64,000 nt of DNA from positions 1-64,000 of the forward strand of contig NZ_JANLNW010000023.1 in assembly GCF_025465945.1 (NCBI RefSeq), read 5' to 3'. The DNA comes from Pseudomonas sp. 6D_7.1_Bac1 (lineage in GTDB: Bacteria > Pseudomonadota > Gammaproteobacteria > Pseudomonadales > Pseudomonadaceae). The notes beneath the pieces are model-generated. The model was given only the letters and a program-made list of their open reading frames with translations. It was not told where the DNA came from and searched no databases. Below, one piece after another: positions 1-10,474 of this stretch (position 1 is the first letter of the stretch; each line of letters begins with the position of its first letter). The position numbers and the translations under genes are program-made.

Positions 1-86
1 AAACTGAAGCAACCCGCTGCCGAAAACTGCGTAACTCTTTGTTTACCAAGGAGTTTTCCGTTTCGACTGCGCCGGAAGTGGGGCGA

Positions 87-114
87 ATTATAGACTTCCA
101 GAATCTGCCGTCAA
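87..114 (-). promoter_or_regulatory. Strong sigma-70 promoter, probably of an rRNA operon leaving the window
   Basis: Read on the minus strand, TTGACG (114-109) is followed after 16 bases by a perfect TATAAT (92-87) and then a GC-rich discriminator. The 80 bases beyond it have no reading frame and look like an rRNA leader. In P. aeruginosa the tyrZ gene is followed by an rRNA operon in the same direction, which fits this position just downstream of tyrS. The rRNA genes themselves lie outside the window, so the target is inferred. Confidence 0.75.
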
Positions 115-129
115 CCCCTAATTTCAGCA

Positions 130-1329
130 TTACTCGGATTTAAGCGTAATACGCGCAAATGCCTTCTTTCCTGCCTGACAAACATGGGTCGCACCCAGTG
201 CATATATAAAGGTGCGATCAACCACCTCACCATCTATACGCACACCACCAGAACCGAGCAGGTCGCGCGCGACCGCCGAGTTCTTCACCAGCCCCGCCTT
301 ATTAAGCACAGCCGCAATCGGCATATCCTCAGTCGCAGTCAGCTCGATCTCTGGCAGATCATCTGGCAACTCGCCTTCCTTCATACGATTACCCGCAGCA
401 CGGTGAGCGTTCGCAGCCGCCTCTTCACCATGGAAGCGCGCAACAATCTCTTCAGCCAGCTTGATCTTGATATCCCGCGGATTGGCGCCAGCCTCGACAT
501 CTGCACGCAAGGCATCGATCTCATCCATGGAGCGGAAGCTGAGCAATTCGAAATAACGCCACATCAGCACATCAGGAATCGAAACCAGCTTGCCGTACAT
601 GACACCCGGCGCCTCCTGAATGCCGACGTAGTTGCCCAACGATTTGGACATCTTCTTCACGCCATCCAGCCCTTCGAGCAATGGCATAGTCAGAATGCAC
701 TGAGCCTCCTGACCATAACTGCGCTGCAGCTCGCGCCCCATCAACAGGTTGAACTTCTGATCAGTACCGCCCAACTCGACATCCGCGCGCAATGCAACCG
801 AGTCATACCCCTGAACCAGCGGATACAGGAACTCGTGAATAGCGATTGGCTGATTGGTCGAATAACGCTTATTGAAGTCGTCGCGCTCAAGCATGCGCGC
901 CACGGTGTACTGCGAGGTCAGACGAATGAAATCCGCAGGCCCCATTTGATCCATCCAGGTGGAGTTGAAAGCCACCTCGGTTTTCGCCGGATCAAGAATC
1001 TTGAACACCTGAGTCTTGTAGGTCTCGGCATTCTCCAGAACCTGCTCACGCGTCAACGGAGGACGGGTAGCACTCTTGCCGCTCGGATCACCGATAATCC
1101 CGGTGAAGTCACCTATAAGGAAGATCACCTGGTGACCCAGATCCTGGAACTGGCGCAACTTGTTAATAAGCACCGTGTGACCCAGGTGCAAATCCGGCGC
1201 AGTCGGATCGAAGCCAGCCTTAATACGCAGCGGCTGGCCGCGCTTGAGCTTCTCGACCAGTTCGGACTCGACCAACAGTTCTTCCGCACCACGCTTGATC
1301 AGCGCTAGCTGCTCTTCAACCGACTTCAT
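130..1329 (-). CDS. tyrS: Tyrosine--tRNA ligase (TyrZ-type)
   Basis: Class I aminoacyl-tRNA synthetase charging tRNA-Tyr in the cytoplasm. The 399-residue protein shows the HIGH-type signature HLGH at residues 48-51, the KMSKS loop at 226-230, and a C-terminal S4-like RNA-binding domain (about 330-395). The frame is open 21 codons further upstream, but the ATG at 1329 opens the family's usual N-terminus (MKSVEEQ), so I start there. It is divergent from the mepM-type gene, with a 209-base shared upstream region. By position and length it corresponds to P. aeruginosa tyrZ, the second TyrRS of that species. Whether this genome has another tyrS cannot be seen here. Confidence 0.95.
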   Translation of the reverse strand: MKSVEEQLALIKRGAEELLVESELVEKLKRGQPLRIKAGFDPTAPDLHLGHTVLINKLRQFQDLGHQVIFLIGDFTGIIGDPSGKSATRPPLTREQVLENAETYKTQVFKILDPAKTEVAFNSTWMDQMGPADFIRLTSQYTVARMLERDDFNKRYSTNQPIAIHEFLYPLVQGYDSVALRADVELGGTDQKFNLLMGRELQRSYGQEAQCILTMPLLEGLDGVKKMSKSLGNYVGIQEAPGVMYGKLVSIPDVLMWRYFELLSFRSMDEIDALRADVEAGANPRDIKIKLAEEIVARFHGEEAAANAHRAAGNRMKEGELPDDLPEIELTATEDMPIAAVLNKAGLVKNSAVARDLLGSGGVRIDGEVVDRTFIYALGATHVCQAGKKAFARITLKSE

Positions 1330-1538
1330 AACAGACCCGCAAGGCTCAGATTCAAAGGGAACCAACCATACAAGATCGTGCACCAAATACAAGTTTTGCC
1401 CGGCGCACGGACACCAATCCGCGAACAGAACATTCGCGACTTGCTTAAGAGATGATTTGGTTATATTTTATACAGTTATTTCATCTTCATCATGTCATTC
1501 ATCTTTTCCAATTCATCTTTTCCAAAGTCAAATTACCT

Positions 1539-2957
1539 ATGACCACAGAACCGTCTAAAGCGCCGCCGCTTTATCCGAAGACTCATCTGCTCGCGGCAAG
1601 TGGCATCGCCGCCCTCCTGAGCCTGGCGCTCCTGGTATTCCCTTCCAGCGACGTTGAAGCCAAAAAGACAACCCTGAGCCTTGAACTGGAACGCCCTGCA
1701 GAACAACTGACACAAGATCAAGACGCTGCCAACGCCGTTCAAGCCACAAACGAGCCAGTCGAGTCTCCATTCGCCCAGATCGAGAACAGCACCGACGACA
1801 CCAAGGAAACAGCTAAAGCAGCTCCTGCACCGGTCGTTGAAGAAAAGAAAGCTCCAGGTCACCGAGAAGTGATCGTTGCCAAAGGCGACACCCTCTCCAC
1901 ACTGTTCGAGAAGGTCGGGCTCCCGGCCGCGTCGGTGCATGACGTATTGGCCAGCGACAAGCAAGCCAAACAGTTCACCCAGCTTAAACACGGTCAGAAA
2001 CTCGAGTTCGAACTGGGCCACGACGGCCAGTTGACCAACCTTCACAGCAAGATCAGCGACGTTGAAAGCATCAGCCTGAGCAAAAACGCCAAGGGCTATA
2101 CCTTTAACCGCATTACAGCCAAGCCAACCGTGCGCTCTGCCTATGTTCACGGCGTGATCAACAGCTCGCTTTCGCAATCCGCAGCGCGTGCCGGCCTGTC
2201 CCACAGCCTCACCATGGACATGGCCAGCGTGTTTGGCTACGACGTCGACTTCGCCCAGGATATTCGCCAGGGTGACGAATTCGATGTGATCTACGAACAG
2301 AAAGTCGTCAACGGCAAAGCCGTCGGCAACGGCCCCATCCTTTCCGCCCGCTTCACCAACCGCGGCAAGACCTACACCGCCGTGCGTTACACCAACAAGC
2401 AAGGTAACAGCAGCTACTACACGGCCGACGGCAACAGCATGCGCAAGGCGTTCATTCGTACGCCAGTGGACTTCGCCCGTATTAGCTCGCGTTTCTCAAT
2501 GGGCCGCAAGCATCCAATTCTGAACAAAATTCGCGCGCACAAAGGCGTCGACTACGCAGCGCCCCGTGGTACGCCGATCAAGGCTGCCGGTGACGGCAAA
2601 GTACTGTTGGCCGGCCGCCGCGGCGGTTATGGCAACACCGTGATCATTCAACACGGCAACACCTACCGCACGCTGTACGGCCACATGCAGGGCTTCGCCA
2701 AAGGCATCAAGACTGGCGGCAACGTCAAGCAGGGCCAGGTGATTGGTTATATCGGCACCACCGGCCTCTCCACGGGTCCGCACTTGCATTACGAGTTCCA
2801 GGTCAACGGCGTTCACGTCGACCCGCTGGGCCAGAAGCTGCCGATGGCTGATCCAATCGCCAAGGCTGAGCGCGCACGCTTCCTGCAACAGAGCCAGCCT
2901 CTGATGGCGCGCATGGAGCAAGAGAAAGCCACCCTGCTGGCTTCGAGCAAACGCTAA
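1539..2957 (+). CDS. mepM: M23 family murein DD-endopeptidase (MepM-like)
   Basis: Periplasmic zinc endopeptidase expected to cut peptidoglycan cross-links so that new strands can be inserted. The 472-residue protein has an N-terminal hydrophobic segment (about 20-40) serving as signal or anchor, a low-complexity Ala/Glu/Lys linker, a LysM/OapA-like domain (about 105-160) and a C-terminal M23 domain. Zinc ligands are visible as H334-x3-D338 and the HxH pair H415/H417. The frame is open 29 codons upstream, but that part encodes an implausible aromatic-rich N-terminus, so the ATG at 1539 is chosen. The syntenic P. aeruginosa protein is MepM, a substrate of the CtpA protease. It is followed three bases later by anmK, so the two are probably co-transcribed. 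Confidence 0.92.
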   Translation: MTTEPSKAPPLYPKTHLLAASGIAALLSLALLVFPSSDVEAKKTTLSLELERPAEQLTQDQDAANAVQATNEPVESPFAQIENSTDDTKETAKAAPAPVVEEKKAPGHREVIVAKGDTLSTLFEKVGLPAASVHDVLASDKQAKQFTQLKHGQKLEFELGHDGQLTNLHSKISDVESISLSKNAKGYTFNRITAKPTVRSAYVHGVINSSLSQSAARAGLSHSLTMDMASVFGYDVDFAQDIRQGDEFDVIYEQKVVNGKAVGNGPILSARFTNRGKTYTAVRYTNKQGNSSYYTADGNSMRKAFIRTPVDFARISSRFSMGRKHPILNKIRAHKGVDYAAPRGTPIKAAGDGKVLLAGRRGGYGNTVIIQHGNTYRTLYGHMQGFAKGIKTGGNVKQGQVIGYIGTTGLSTGPHLHYEFQVNGVHVDPLGQKLPMADPIAKAERARFLQQSQPLMARMEQEKATLLASSKR

Positions 2958-4052
<1,095 letters not shown>

Positions 4053-4066
4053 ACGCCAGACAGCAA

Positions 4067-4098
4067 AACGCCGCAGGACCGTGAAGCCATGCGGCGTT
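4067..4098. terminator. Hairpin between convergent anmK and erpA
   Basis: A 9-bp perfect inverted repeat, AACGCCGCA (4067-4075) and TGCGGCGTT (4090-4098), with a 14-base loop lies in the 73-base gap between the two convergent genes. The T-run is short on both strands, so efficiency is uncertain. Confidence 0.5.
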
Positions 4099-4125
4099 GA
4101 GTACAGCTGATACGGCGTTATTCGA

Positions 4126-4476
4126 TCAGATCGAGAATGAAGAACCGCAACCACAGGTCGTGGTGGCATTCGGATTCTTGATCACGAAACGCGAACCTTC
4201 CAGACCTTCCTGATAATCCACCTCGGCACCTGCCAGGTACTGGAAGCTCATCGGATCGACGACCAGGCTGACGCCTTCGCGCTCGACGATGGTGTCGTCA
4301 TCGGCCACTTCCTCATCGAACGTAAAGCCGTACTGAAACCCTGAACAACCGCCGCCCGTAACGAATACGCGCAGCTTCAAGCGATCATTACCCTCTTCAT
4401 CGACCAGGCTCTTCACCTTGTGCGCGGCACCGTGGGTGAATTGCAAAGCCGTGGGGGTGAAGGATTCGACGCTCAT
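4126..4476 (-). CDS. erpA: Iron-sulfur cluster insertion protein ErpA
   Basis: A-type carrier that delivers [4Fe-4S] clusters to apo-enzymes, including those of isoprenoid synthesis. The 116-residue product carries the three conserved cysteines of the HesB/IscA fold: C44 in GGGCSGF, and C108 and C110 in the C-terminal CGCGSSF. Its length matches the family. It lies convergent to anmK and is followed upstream by the argC terminator, so it is probably transcribed alone from a promoter in 4477-4600. No IscR-type site could be assigned by eye. Confidence 0.95.
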   Translation of the reverse strand: MSVESFTPTALQFTHGAAHKVKSLVDEEGNDRLKLRVFVTGGGCSGFQYGFTFDEEVADDDTIVEREGVSLVVDPMSFQYLAGAEVDYQEGLEGSRFVIKNPNATTTCGCGSSFSI

Positions 4477-4598
4477 GCTGACTATCTCCCGGCGTTACGC
4501 CGCCATAATGCGTGATGACGCGCATTATCCGCTTCTCCCAGAAAATCGGTCAACTATTGTTACGGTATAGCAATCAGCAGAATCACTCCCACAGAAAG

Positions 4599-4628
4599 CA
4601 AAAAGGCCCGATTAACGGGCCTTTTTGC
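4599..4628 (-). terminator. Rho-independent terminator of argC
   Basis: A near-perfect palindrome, GCAAAAAGGCCCG, ATTAA-type loop, CGGGCCTTTTTGC, lies 16 bases beyond the argC stop. On the minus strand the stem is followed by a T-run, as expected of an intrinsic terminator. Confidence 0.85.
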
Positions 4629-4643
4629 TGAGCGGGATAACGT

Positions 4644-5678
4644 TTACGGCAACATCCCGGCGTGGGACAGGCCCAGGCGCTCGTCCAGACCAAACAAAAT
4701 GTTCAGGTTCTGCACCGCCTGACCCGACGCCCCCTTGACCAGGTTGTCGATCACCGACAGCACCACCACCAGATCGCCGTCCTGCGGACGATGAACCGCG
4801 ATGCGGCAAACGTTGGCGCCGCGCACGCTGCGGGTTTCCGGATGACTGCCGGCAGGCATGACATCGACGAACGGTTCGTTGGCGTAGCGCTTTTCAAACA
4901 GTGCCTGCAAGTCTAACGAGCGGTCGACCACGGTTGCATAGAGCGTGGAGTGAATACCACGAATCATCGGTGTCAGGTGCGGAACGAAGGTCAGACCGAC
5001 GTCCTTGCCCGCTGCTCGACGCAGCCCTTGGCGAATCTCAGGCAAGTGGCGATGCCCTTTAACGGCGTAAGCCTTCATGCTCTCGGAGGTTTCGGAATAC
5101 AGCGAACCGACGCTTGCACCACGACCAGCACCGCTGACACCCGACTTGCAGTCAGCGATCAGGCGCGAAGTATCGGCAATACCTGCTTCGAGCAACGGCA
5201 GGAAGCCCAATTGCGTGGCGGTTGGGTAGCAACCCGGAACCGCAATCAGGCGGGCTTGCTTGATCTGCTCACGATTGACTTCAGGCAAGCCGTACACAGC
5301 CTCCTCCAGGAGTTCTGGCGCACCGTGCGGCTGGTTGTACCACTTGGCCCATTCGTCAGCGTCCTGCAGACGGAAGTCTGCCGACAGGTCGATGACCTTG
5401 GTCCCGGCCGCCAGCAATTCACCGGCCAGCGCATGGGCGACACCGTGCGGAGTGGCGAAGAACACCACGTCGCAGGCACCAAGGGTTTTGATGTCCGGAA
5501 CGCTGAATGCCAGGCCGTCGTAGTGACCTCGCAGGTTCGGATACATGTCGGCAACAGCCAGGCCTGCCTCGGATCGGGAAGTGATCACTACCACTTCAGC
5601 TTGCGGATGCTGTGCCAACAGACGCAGCAATTCGACACCGGTGTAACCCGTGCCGCCGACGATACCGACCTTGACCAT
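4644..5678 (-). CDS. argC: N-acetyl-gamma-glutamyl-phosphate reductase
   Basis: Third step of arginine synthesis: NADPH-dependent reduction of N-acetylglutamyl phosphate to the semialdehyde. The 344-residue protein opens with the Rossmann motif GGTGYTG (8-14) and has the catalytic cysteine in AVPGCYPTA (C150). The frame is open 24 codons upstream, but the ATG at 5678 gives the normal N-terminus and length (344 residues, the usual Pseudomonas size). It is divergent from hemJ and carries its own terminator at 4599-4628. Confidence 0.95.
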   Translation of the reverse strand: MVKVGIVGGTGYTGVELLRLLAQHPQAEVVVITSRSEAGLAVADMYPNLRGHYDGLAFSVPDIKTLGACDVVFFATPHGVAHALAGELLAAGTKVIDLSADFRLQDADEWAKWYNQPHGAPELLEEAVYGLPEVNREQIKQARLIAVPGCYPTATQLGFLPLLEAGIADTSRLIADCKSGVSGAGRGASVGSLYSETSESMKAYAVKGHRHLPEIRQGLRRAAGKDVGLTFVPHLTPMIRGIHSTLYATVVDRSLDLQALFEKRYANEPFVDVMPAGSHPETRSVRGANVCRIAVHRPQDGDLVVVLSVIDNLVKGASGQAVQNLNILFGLDERLGLSHAGMLP

Positions 5679-5813
5679 AAACCTGCCCTCAACGAACCCA
5701 CTGGAAAGCCGTCGATAATAGGACGCGCATCGCCCTGCGACAACCGTCAAGGTGACGTACGGAGGCTCAAGCCTCTACTATTCGGGCTACTGTGAACCTG
5801 GGAATAACCAAAA

Positions 5814-6245
5814 ATGCTTTATCTGTGGCTCAAAGCGCTTCACATCATCAGCATGGTCTGCTGGTTTGCCGGCCTGTTTTACCTGCCGCGCCTGTTCGTC
5901 TACCACGCGCAAAGTGAAGACAACATCAGCAAGGAACGCTTCAGCATCATGGAGCGCAAACTGTACCGCGGGATCATGGGCCCGGCGATGATCGCCACAC
6001 TGGCCTTCGGCATCTGGCTGATCAGCCTCAACCCCAGCGCCTACTTCGGCCAGGGTGTCTGGATGCATGCCAAGTTGACCCTGGTGGTGATCCTGATCGG
6101 TTACCACCATATGTGCGGTGCGCAGGTAAAACGTTTTGCCCGTGGCGAAAACACCCGCAGCCATGTCTTTTATCGCTGGTTCAATGAAGTGCCAGTTCTG
6201 ATATTGCTGGCTATTGTAATTTTGGTCGTCGTACGGCCGTTCTAA
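5814..6245 (+). CDS. hemJ: Protoporphyrinogen IX oxidase HemJ
   Basis: Small inner-membrane protein of the HemJ (UPF0093) family, which converts protoporphyrinogen IX to protoporphyrin IX in heme synthesis when HemG/HemY are absent. The 143-residue sequence is mostly hydrophobic with about four membrane helices. Conserved family features are the first helix with the His in LKALHIISMVCWFAGLFYLPR and the segment MHAKLTLVVILIGYHH. It lies divergent from argC, with 34 bases before the next gene in the same direction. Confidence 0.88.
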   Translation: MLYLWLKALHIISMVCWFAGLFYLPRLFVYHAQSEDNISKERFSIMERKLYRGIMGPAMIATLAFGIWLISLNPSAYFGQGVWMHAKLTLVVILIGYHHMCGAQVKRFARGENTRSHVFYRWFNEVPVLILLAIVILVVVRPF

Positions 6246-6279
6246 TCCTAATTGGCTGCAACTTATCGGGGTACTACCA

Positions 6280-7248
6280 ATGTCGCTGCCCGCTTTGCTC
6301 GAACAACGTTTGCGTCTGCCTGTCGTGGCAGCGCCGATGTTCCTGATTTCCAATCCAGAGTTGGTGCTTGCCTGCTGCCGCAATGGCGTGGTCGGCAGCT
6401 TCCCGGCGCTGAACCAGCGTGAAAGCAGCGGCTTCAAAGCCTGGCTTGAGGAGATCGAAGCGGGTCTGGCGCTACTGGAGAACCCGGCGCCGTATGCGGT
6501 GAACCTGATCGTTCACAACAGCAATCCGCGCCTGCAAGCGGATCTGGAGATCTGCATCGAGCATAAAGTGCCGATCGTGATCACCAGCCTTGGCGCCGTG
6601 AAGGAGCTGGTCGACGCGGTGCACAGCTACGGCGGTCTGGTATTCCATGACGTGACGACCCGTCGTCATGCGGAAAAAGCCGCCGAGGCCGGCGTCGATG
6701 GCTTGATCGCGGTAGCCGCAGGCGCCGGTGGCCACGCCGGGACCTGGAGCCCGTTTTCGCTGATTGCCGAAATTCGTCAGTTCTTCGACAAAACCCTACT
6801 GCTGGCCGGCTGCCTGAACCACGGCCATGAGATTCTCGCGGCGCAACTGCTCGGTGCGGATCTGGCCTACTTCGGCACACGCTTTATCGGCACCACCGAA
6901 AGTCATGCCCCTGAAGCGTATAAGGAGATGCTGCTGACCTCCCGAGCTGCCGACATCGTCCACACGCCAGCGGTGTCCGGCGTTCCGGCGAGCTTCATGC
7001 GCCAAAGCCTGCTGAATGCCGGATTTGACGTGGACGCGCTGCAGGGCAAGGGGGAAGTCAACTTCGGCTCCAAACTCAAACCCCTGAGCGATGAAGCCAA
7101 AGCCTGGAAAACCGTCTGGTCCGCGGGCCAGGGTGTGGGTGAAATCGACGACCTGCCGAGTGTCGATCAACTGGTCGCACGGCTGGACGCCGAATACCGC
7201 AAGGCGCAGGAACTCGCCGCCCAACTGCCCAAACGCTGGCCGCGATAA
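6280..7248 (+). CDS. Nitronate monooxygenase family FMN enzyme
   Basis: FMN-dependent TIM-barrel enzyme that oxidises alkyl nitronates, including propionate-3-nitronate, to aldehydes and nitrite. The 322-residue product has the class signature near the N-terminus (LPVVAAPMFLISNPELVLA), the FMN phosphate region AAGAGGHAGTWSP (about 147-159) with the conserved His, and a second phosphate-binding segment near LGADLAYFGTRF (about 190-201). It follows hemJ by 34 bases on the same strand. Enoyl reductases of the FabK type share the fold, but the GAGGHAGT pattern fits nitronate monooxygenase better. The physiological substrate is unknown. Confidence 0.85.
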   Translation: MSLPALLEQRLRLPVVAAPMFLISNPELVLACCRNGVVGSFPALNQRESSGFKAWLEEIEAGLALLENPAPYAVNLIVHNSNPRLQADLEICIEHKVPIVITSLGAVKELVDAVHSYGGLVFHDVTTRRHAEKAAEAGVDGLIAVAAGAGGHAGTWSPFSLIAEIRQFFDKTLLLAGCLNHGHEILAAQLLGADLAYFGTRFIGTTESHAPEAYKEMLLTSRAADIVHTPAVSGVPASFMRQSLLNAGFDVDALQGKGEVNFGSKLKPLSDEAKAWKTVWSAGQGVGEIDDLPSVDQLVARLDAEYRKAQELAAQLPKRWPR

Positions 7249-7329
7249 CGCACAAGGTTTGGCCAGCCGATTCTGGCTGGCTTAAACTGGCGGGTACCGA
7301 ACATAGACTCGCGACAAGGATGCCCCGGC

Positions 7330-8250
7330 ATGAGCGAAAACCGTTTCAAGATCGTCTTCGACGGAGCCCTGCTTCCGGGTGTAGACATCGCCACCGCGAA
7401 ACTCAATCTCGCCCAGCTGTTCAAAAGCGACGTCTCGGCCATCGAACGCCTGTTCAGCGGAAAGCCTGTCGCACTCAAGCGTGACCTGTCCCACACAGAC
7501 GCTCAAACTTATTTGAATGCCCTGTCGAAAACCGGCATCGATGCACGCATCGAAGCCGAGCCGACGATCGAGTTGAATCTGACCGACGTTCACGAATCCC
7601 CACCTCCCCCTTACACGCCCCCCACACTCAGCGACAACGAATCACCCTACAGCCCTCCTCGCGCGCCCGTTGGCGAGGCCTTGCCAGAGTTTTCCGAACT
7701 CAAGGTGTTCGGTGTGCAGGGTCGAATCGGCCGCCTGCGTTACCTCGCGTGGTCATTGGCGGCACTGCTGGTCATTGGTGCGATCGCTGGCATTTTTGGA
7801 TTCAGCCTGTTGGCCGGCAATCAAATGGTGCTGAGCGCGATTGTTTGTGTCGTTGCGTTCGCAGCGTACCTCTACGTAAACATCACTATTAGCGTGCAAC
7901 GCCTGCACGATCTTGGCTGGTCTGGCTGGCTGTGGTTTCTGAACCTGGTGCCCTTTGTCGGCAGCCTGTTTCCGATTGCGCTGGCGGTGCTGCCAGGAAA
8001 CGTCGGAGCAAATCGCTATGGTGCGCCGCAGCCACCTAACAGCACAGCCGTTAAAGTCCTTTGCGGGCTGTGGCTAGTGGTGATCGCGGTGGTCTTTGTC
8101 GGTGCGCTTGCCGGTGGCCTCAGCACCCTGACCGAAGAATACGAAAGCGCTTCGGCCAGCAGTTATGACAGCAGTCAGTCGGCTGACGCCGTTGAAGCAG
8201 ACGATGCGGCGAAAGCCGCTCAGCCCCCTGTAGACTATGAGAAAGAATAA
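7330..8250 (+). CDS. DUF805 membrane protein with an extra N-terminal domain
   Basis: Function unknown. The 306-residue protein has two parts. Residues 1-80 form a soluble domain (MSENRFKIVFDGALLPG and following) that reads like a small ferredoxin-fold module. A Pro-rich linker (about 90-120) leads to a DUF805 domain with the typical opening GRIGRLRYLAWSLAALLV, about four membrane helices and the motif VQRLHDLGWSGWLWFLNLVPFVG. A short acidic Ser/Ala-rich tail ends the protein. DUF805 proteins are usually half this length, so the N-terminal module is an addition. It sits alone between nitronate monooxygenase and an SDR gene. Confidence 0.8.
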   Translation: MSENRFKIVFDGALLPGVDIATAKLNLAQLFKSDVSAIERLFSGKPVALKRDLSHTDAQTYLNALSKTGIDARIEAEPTIELNLTDVHESPPPPYTPPTLSDNESPYSPPRAPVGEALPEFSELKVFGVQGRIGRLRYLAWSLAALLVIGAIAGIFGFSLLAGNQMVLSAIVCVVAFAAYLYVNITISVQRLHDLGWSGWLWFLNLVPFVGSLFPIALAVLPGNVGANRYGAPQPPNSTAVKVLCGLWLVVIAVVFVGALAGGLSTLTEEYESASASSYDSSQSADAVEADDAAKAAQPPVDYEKE

Positions 8251-8312
8251 ACGCGCTTGGTACCTGTGACATCTGTGTCCACAGGCCGCGAGCCGTTGCG
8301 ATGGAGAACTGC

Positions 8313-9101
8313 ATGACCCGTTACGCTCTGATCACTGGCGCTTCCAGCGGCATCGGCCTGGCCATGGCCGAAGCACTGGCGCGACGCGGCCGCAGCCTGA
8401 TTCTGGTAGCCCGCCAACGTGATCAGTTGGAAAGCATCGCCATCGAACTGACCCAACGCTTTGGCGTCGAGGTGCTGTTTCGTGCCTGCGATTTGGGCGA
8501 GCCGCTGCGCCTGTCCGGTTTTCTCCTGGAACTCGAAGAGGGTGACCGCCAGATCGACCTGCTGGTCAATTGTGCCGGCATCGGCACCTGCGGCCCGTTT
8601 CTGGCTCAGGACTGGATGACCGAACAAGACTTGATCGAAGTGAACATCCTGGCCCTGACTCGCCTGTGTCACGCCATTGGCAACAGTATGGCCCTGCAGG
8701 GCGGCGGGCAGATACTGAACGTCGCGTCGATGGCTGCCTTCAATCCAGGTCCGTGGATGAGCACCTACTACGCCAGCAAAGCGTACGTGCTGCACTTCTC
8801 CGAAGGCTTGCGGGTAGAGCTGAAAAAATGCGCAGTCAAGGTCTCGGTCCTTTGCCCCGGCCCGACGCGCACGGCATTTTTCCGTACAGCACAACTGGAC
8901 GCCGACAAACTGGCCAACAGCAAACTGCTGATGAGTCCCGAGGAAGTGGCCCTGTACACCGTGCGTGCGCTGGAGAAGAACCGCGCAATCATTATTCCCG
9001 GGCGTCGCAATCGCTGGTTCGCGCTGTTGCCGCGCTTCGGTTCGCGCTGGCTGACCCGAACCATCGTGGGCATGGTCAACAAGGCATACTGCCCGCGCTG
9101 A
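8313..9101 (+). CDS. Short-chain dehydrogenase/reductase (SDR)
   Basis: NAD(P)-dependent oxidoreductase of the classical SDR family. The cofactor motif TGASSGIG is at residues 8-15, the NAG-type motif at NCAGIG (about 87-92), and the catalytic Tyr/Lys pair as Y152-x3-K156, with the catalytic Ser about 13 residues before the Tyr. An in-frame ATG exists 12 bases upstream, but GGAG followed by six bases precedes the ATG at 8313, so this start is chosen (262 residues). The C-terminal tail is basic and hydrophobic (RWFALLPRFGSRWLTRTIVG), as in membrane-associated DltE-like SDRs. The substrate cannot be told from sequence. Confidence 0.87.
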   Translation: MTRYALITGASSGIGLAMAEALARRGRSLILVARQRDQLESIAIELTQRFGVEVLFRACDLGEPLRLSGFLLELEEGDRQIDLLVNCAGIGTCGPFLAQDWMTEQDLIEVNILALTRLCHAIGNSMALQGGGQILNVASMAAFNPGPWMSTYYASKAYVLHFSEGLRVELKKCAVKVSVLCPGPTRTAFFRTAQLDADKLANSKLLMSPEEVALYTVRALEKNRAIIIPGRRNRWFALLPRFGSRWLTRTIVGMVNKAYCPR

Positions 9102-9186
9102 GCGGTCGTCAACCACGTAAAAGTCTGGGCTTGGGCCTATCCCCTTCAGTACACTCAGCCCGGACCAACACAATGGAGAAACAGCT

Positions 9187-9525
9187 GTGGATACTCTGTT
9201 CACCAAAATCATCAACAGAGAAATACCCGCCAAGATCATTTACGAGGATGACCAGGTCCTGGCCTTCCACGACATCGCCCCGCAGGCACCGGTGCATTTT
9301 CTGGTAGTCCCGAAAAAACCGGTGCGCACCCTTAACGACCTCACCGAGGACGACAAGGCACTGGCCGGGCACATCCTGTTCACCGCCCAACGCCTGGCAC
9401 TGGAGCTAGGCTGCGAAGAAGGCTTTCGCGTGGTCATGAACTGCAATGAATTAGGTGGCCAGACCGTTTACCACATTCATATGCACGTGCTGGGTCAGCG
9501 TCAGATGCACTGGCCGCCGGGCTGA
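9187..9525 (+). CDS. HIT family nucleotide-binding protein (HinT-like)
   Basis: Purine-nucleoside phosphoramidase of the histidine-triad superfamily. The 112-residue protein carries the triad HIHMH at residues 96-100, preceded by the conserved GGQTVYH. It starts with GTG: GGAG at 9175-9178 lies eight bases upstream, and no ATG gives a complete N-terminus. It stands alone between the SDR gene and a REP pair. Family members hydrolyse AMP-lysine or aminoacyl adenylates. Its role here is not shown by context. Confidence 0.9.
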   Translation: MDTLFTKIINREIPAKIIYEDDQVLAFHDIAPQAPVHFLVVPKKPVRTLNDLTEDDKALAGHILFTAQRLALELGCEEGFRVVMNCNELGGQTVYHIHMHVLGQRQMHWPPG

Positions 9526-9538
9526 TTGCGATAACCCG

Positions 9539-9641
9539 GTGGGAGCGAGCCGGCTCCGGGCGGCGTTCCGACGATGACGGTAGTACATCCAGCATCAATG
9601 TTGACTGCCCCGCCGCTATCGCGAGCAGGCTCGCTCCCACA
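9539..9641. repeat. REP palindrome pair
   Basis: Two inverted copies of the genus-specific REP unit flank a short spacer between the HIT gene and coq7. The right copy (9613-9641) is standard. The left copy (9539-9567) is degenerate: the stem core reads GAGCCGGCTC instead of GAGCCTGCTC. Confidence 0.85.
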
Positions 9642-9749
9642 AAGAACATGACTGCGCAGAGCAAACCCACTACGCCGAAATGACCCAGCGCAAACCTTCC
9701 CCGACCGATTGCGGTAAACTGGCCGCCGAGATTCTTCCCGGAGGTCAGC

Positions 9750-10397
9750 ATGACTACCCAACGTCACTACTCGCCGATTGACCGCCTTCTGTTGCAGGCC
9801 GATACCGCGATGCGCACTTTGCTGCCCTTCAGTGGCCAGCCTTATCGCCCGTCGCCGGCCATCGTGCAGCCAGAAGCGAAAATGAGCGACGAAGACACCC
9901 GGCACGTCGCCGGCCTGATGCGTATCAACCATACCGGTGAAGTCTGCGCCCAGGCGCTGTACCAGGGCCAGGCCCTGACCGCCAAGCTGCCGCAAGTGCG
10001 GGAAGCCATGGAACATGCGGCCGAAGAAGAGATCGATCACCTGGTCTGGTGCGAACAGCGCATCCGCCAACTGGGCAGCCACACCAGCATCCTCAATCCG
10101 CTGTTCTACGGCATGTCGTTCGGCATCGGCGCCGTCGCCGGGCTGATCAGCGACAAAGTCAGCCTGGGTTTCGTCGCGGCAACTGAAGATCAAGTCTGCA
10201 AACACTTGAACGAACACCTTGAGCAACTGCCGGCAGAGGACGAGAAGTCCCGGGCCATTCTTGAGCAGATGCGCATCGACGAAGAACAGCACGCTGAAAG
10301 TGCACTGGATGCTGGAGGTTTTCGCTTCCCGGCGCCGGTGAAGTTCGGCATGAGCCTGATGGCCAAGGTCATGACCAAGAGTACTTACCGCATTTGA
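9750..10397 (+). CDS. coq7: 2-polyprenyl-3-methyl-6-methoxy-1,4-benzoquinone monooxygenase
   Basis: Di-iron hydroxylase for the C5/C6 ring hydroxylation in ubiquinone synthesis (the role of UbiF in E. coli). The 215-residue protein has the duplicated ferritin-like iron ligands: a Glu in NHTGEVCAQ, ExxH in AAEEEIDHL, and the second set near the C-terminus in [11 protein letters not shown]. Its length is normal for the proteobacterial Coq7 family. The ATG at 9750 follows GGAGG with a short spacer. It is terminated convergently with speD. Confidence 0.93.
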   Translation: MTTQRHYSPIDRLLLQADTAMRTLLPFSGQPYRPSPAIVQPEAKMSDEDTRHVAGLMRINHTGEVCAQALYQGQALTAKLPQVREAMEHAAEEEIDHLVWCEQRIRQLGSHTSILNPLFYGMSFGIGAVAGLISDKVSLGFVAATEDQVCKHLNEHLEQLPAEDEKSRAILEQMRIDEEQHAESALDAGGFRFPAPVKFGMSLMAKVMTKSTYRI

Positions 10398-10417
10398 TCC
10401 ACAAAACTCGCGAGCAC

Positions 10418-10451
10418 AAAAAAGGGCGCTATCTCAGCGCCCTTTCTTTTT
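10418..10451. terminator. Bidirectional terminator between coq7 and speD
   Basis: The stem AAAGGGCGCT (10421-10430) pairs with AGCGCCCTTT (10436-10445) over a 5-base loop, with A-rich sequence on the left and T-rich sequence on the right. It can therefore stop transcripts from both convergent genes. Confidence 0.9.
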
Positions 10452-10474
10452 GCCTGCGTTCTTTACTTCAAAGA

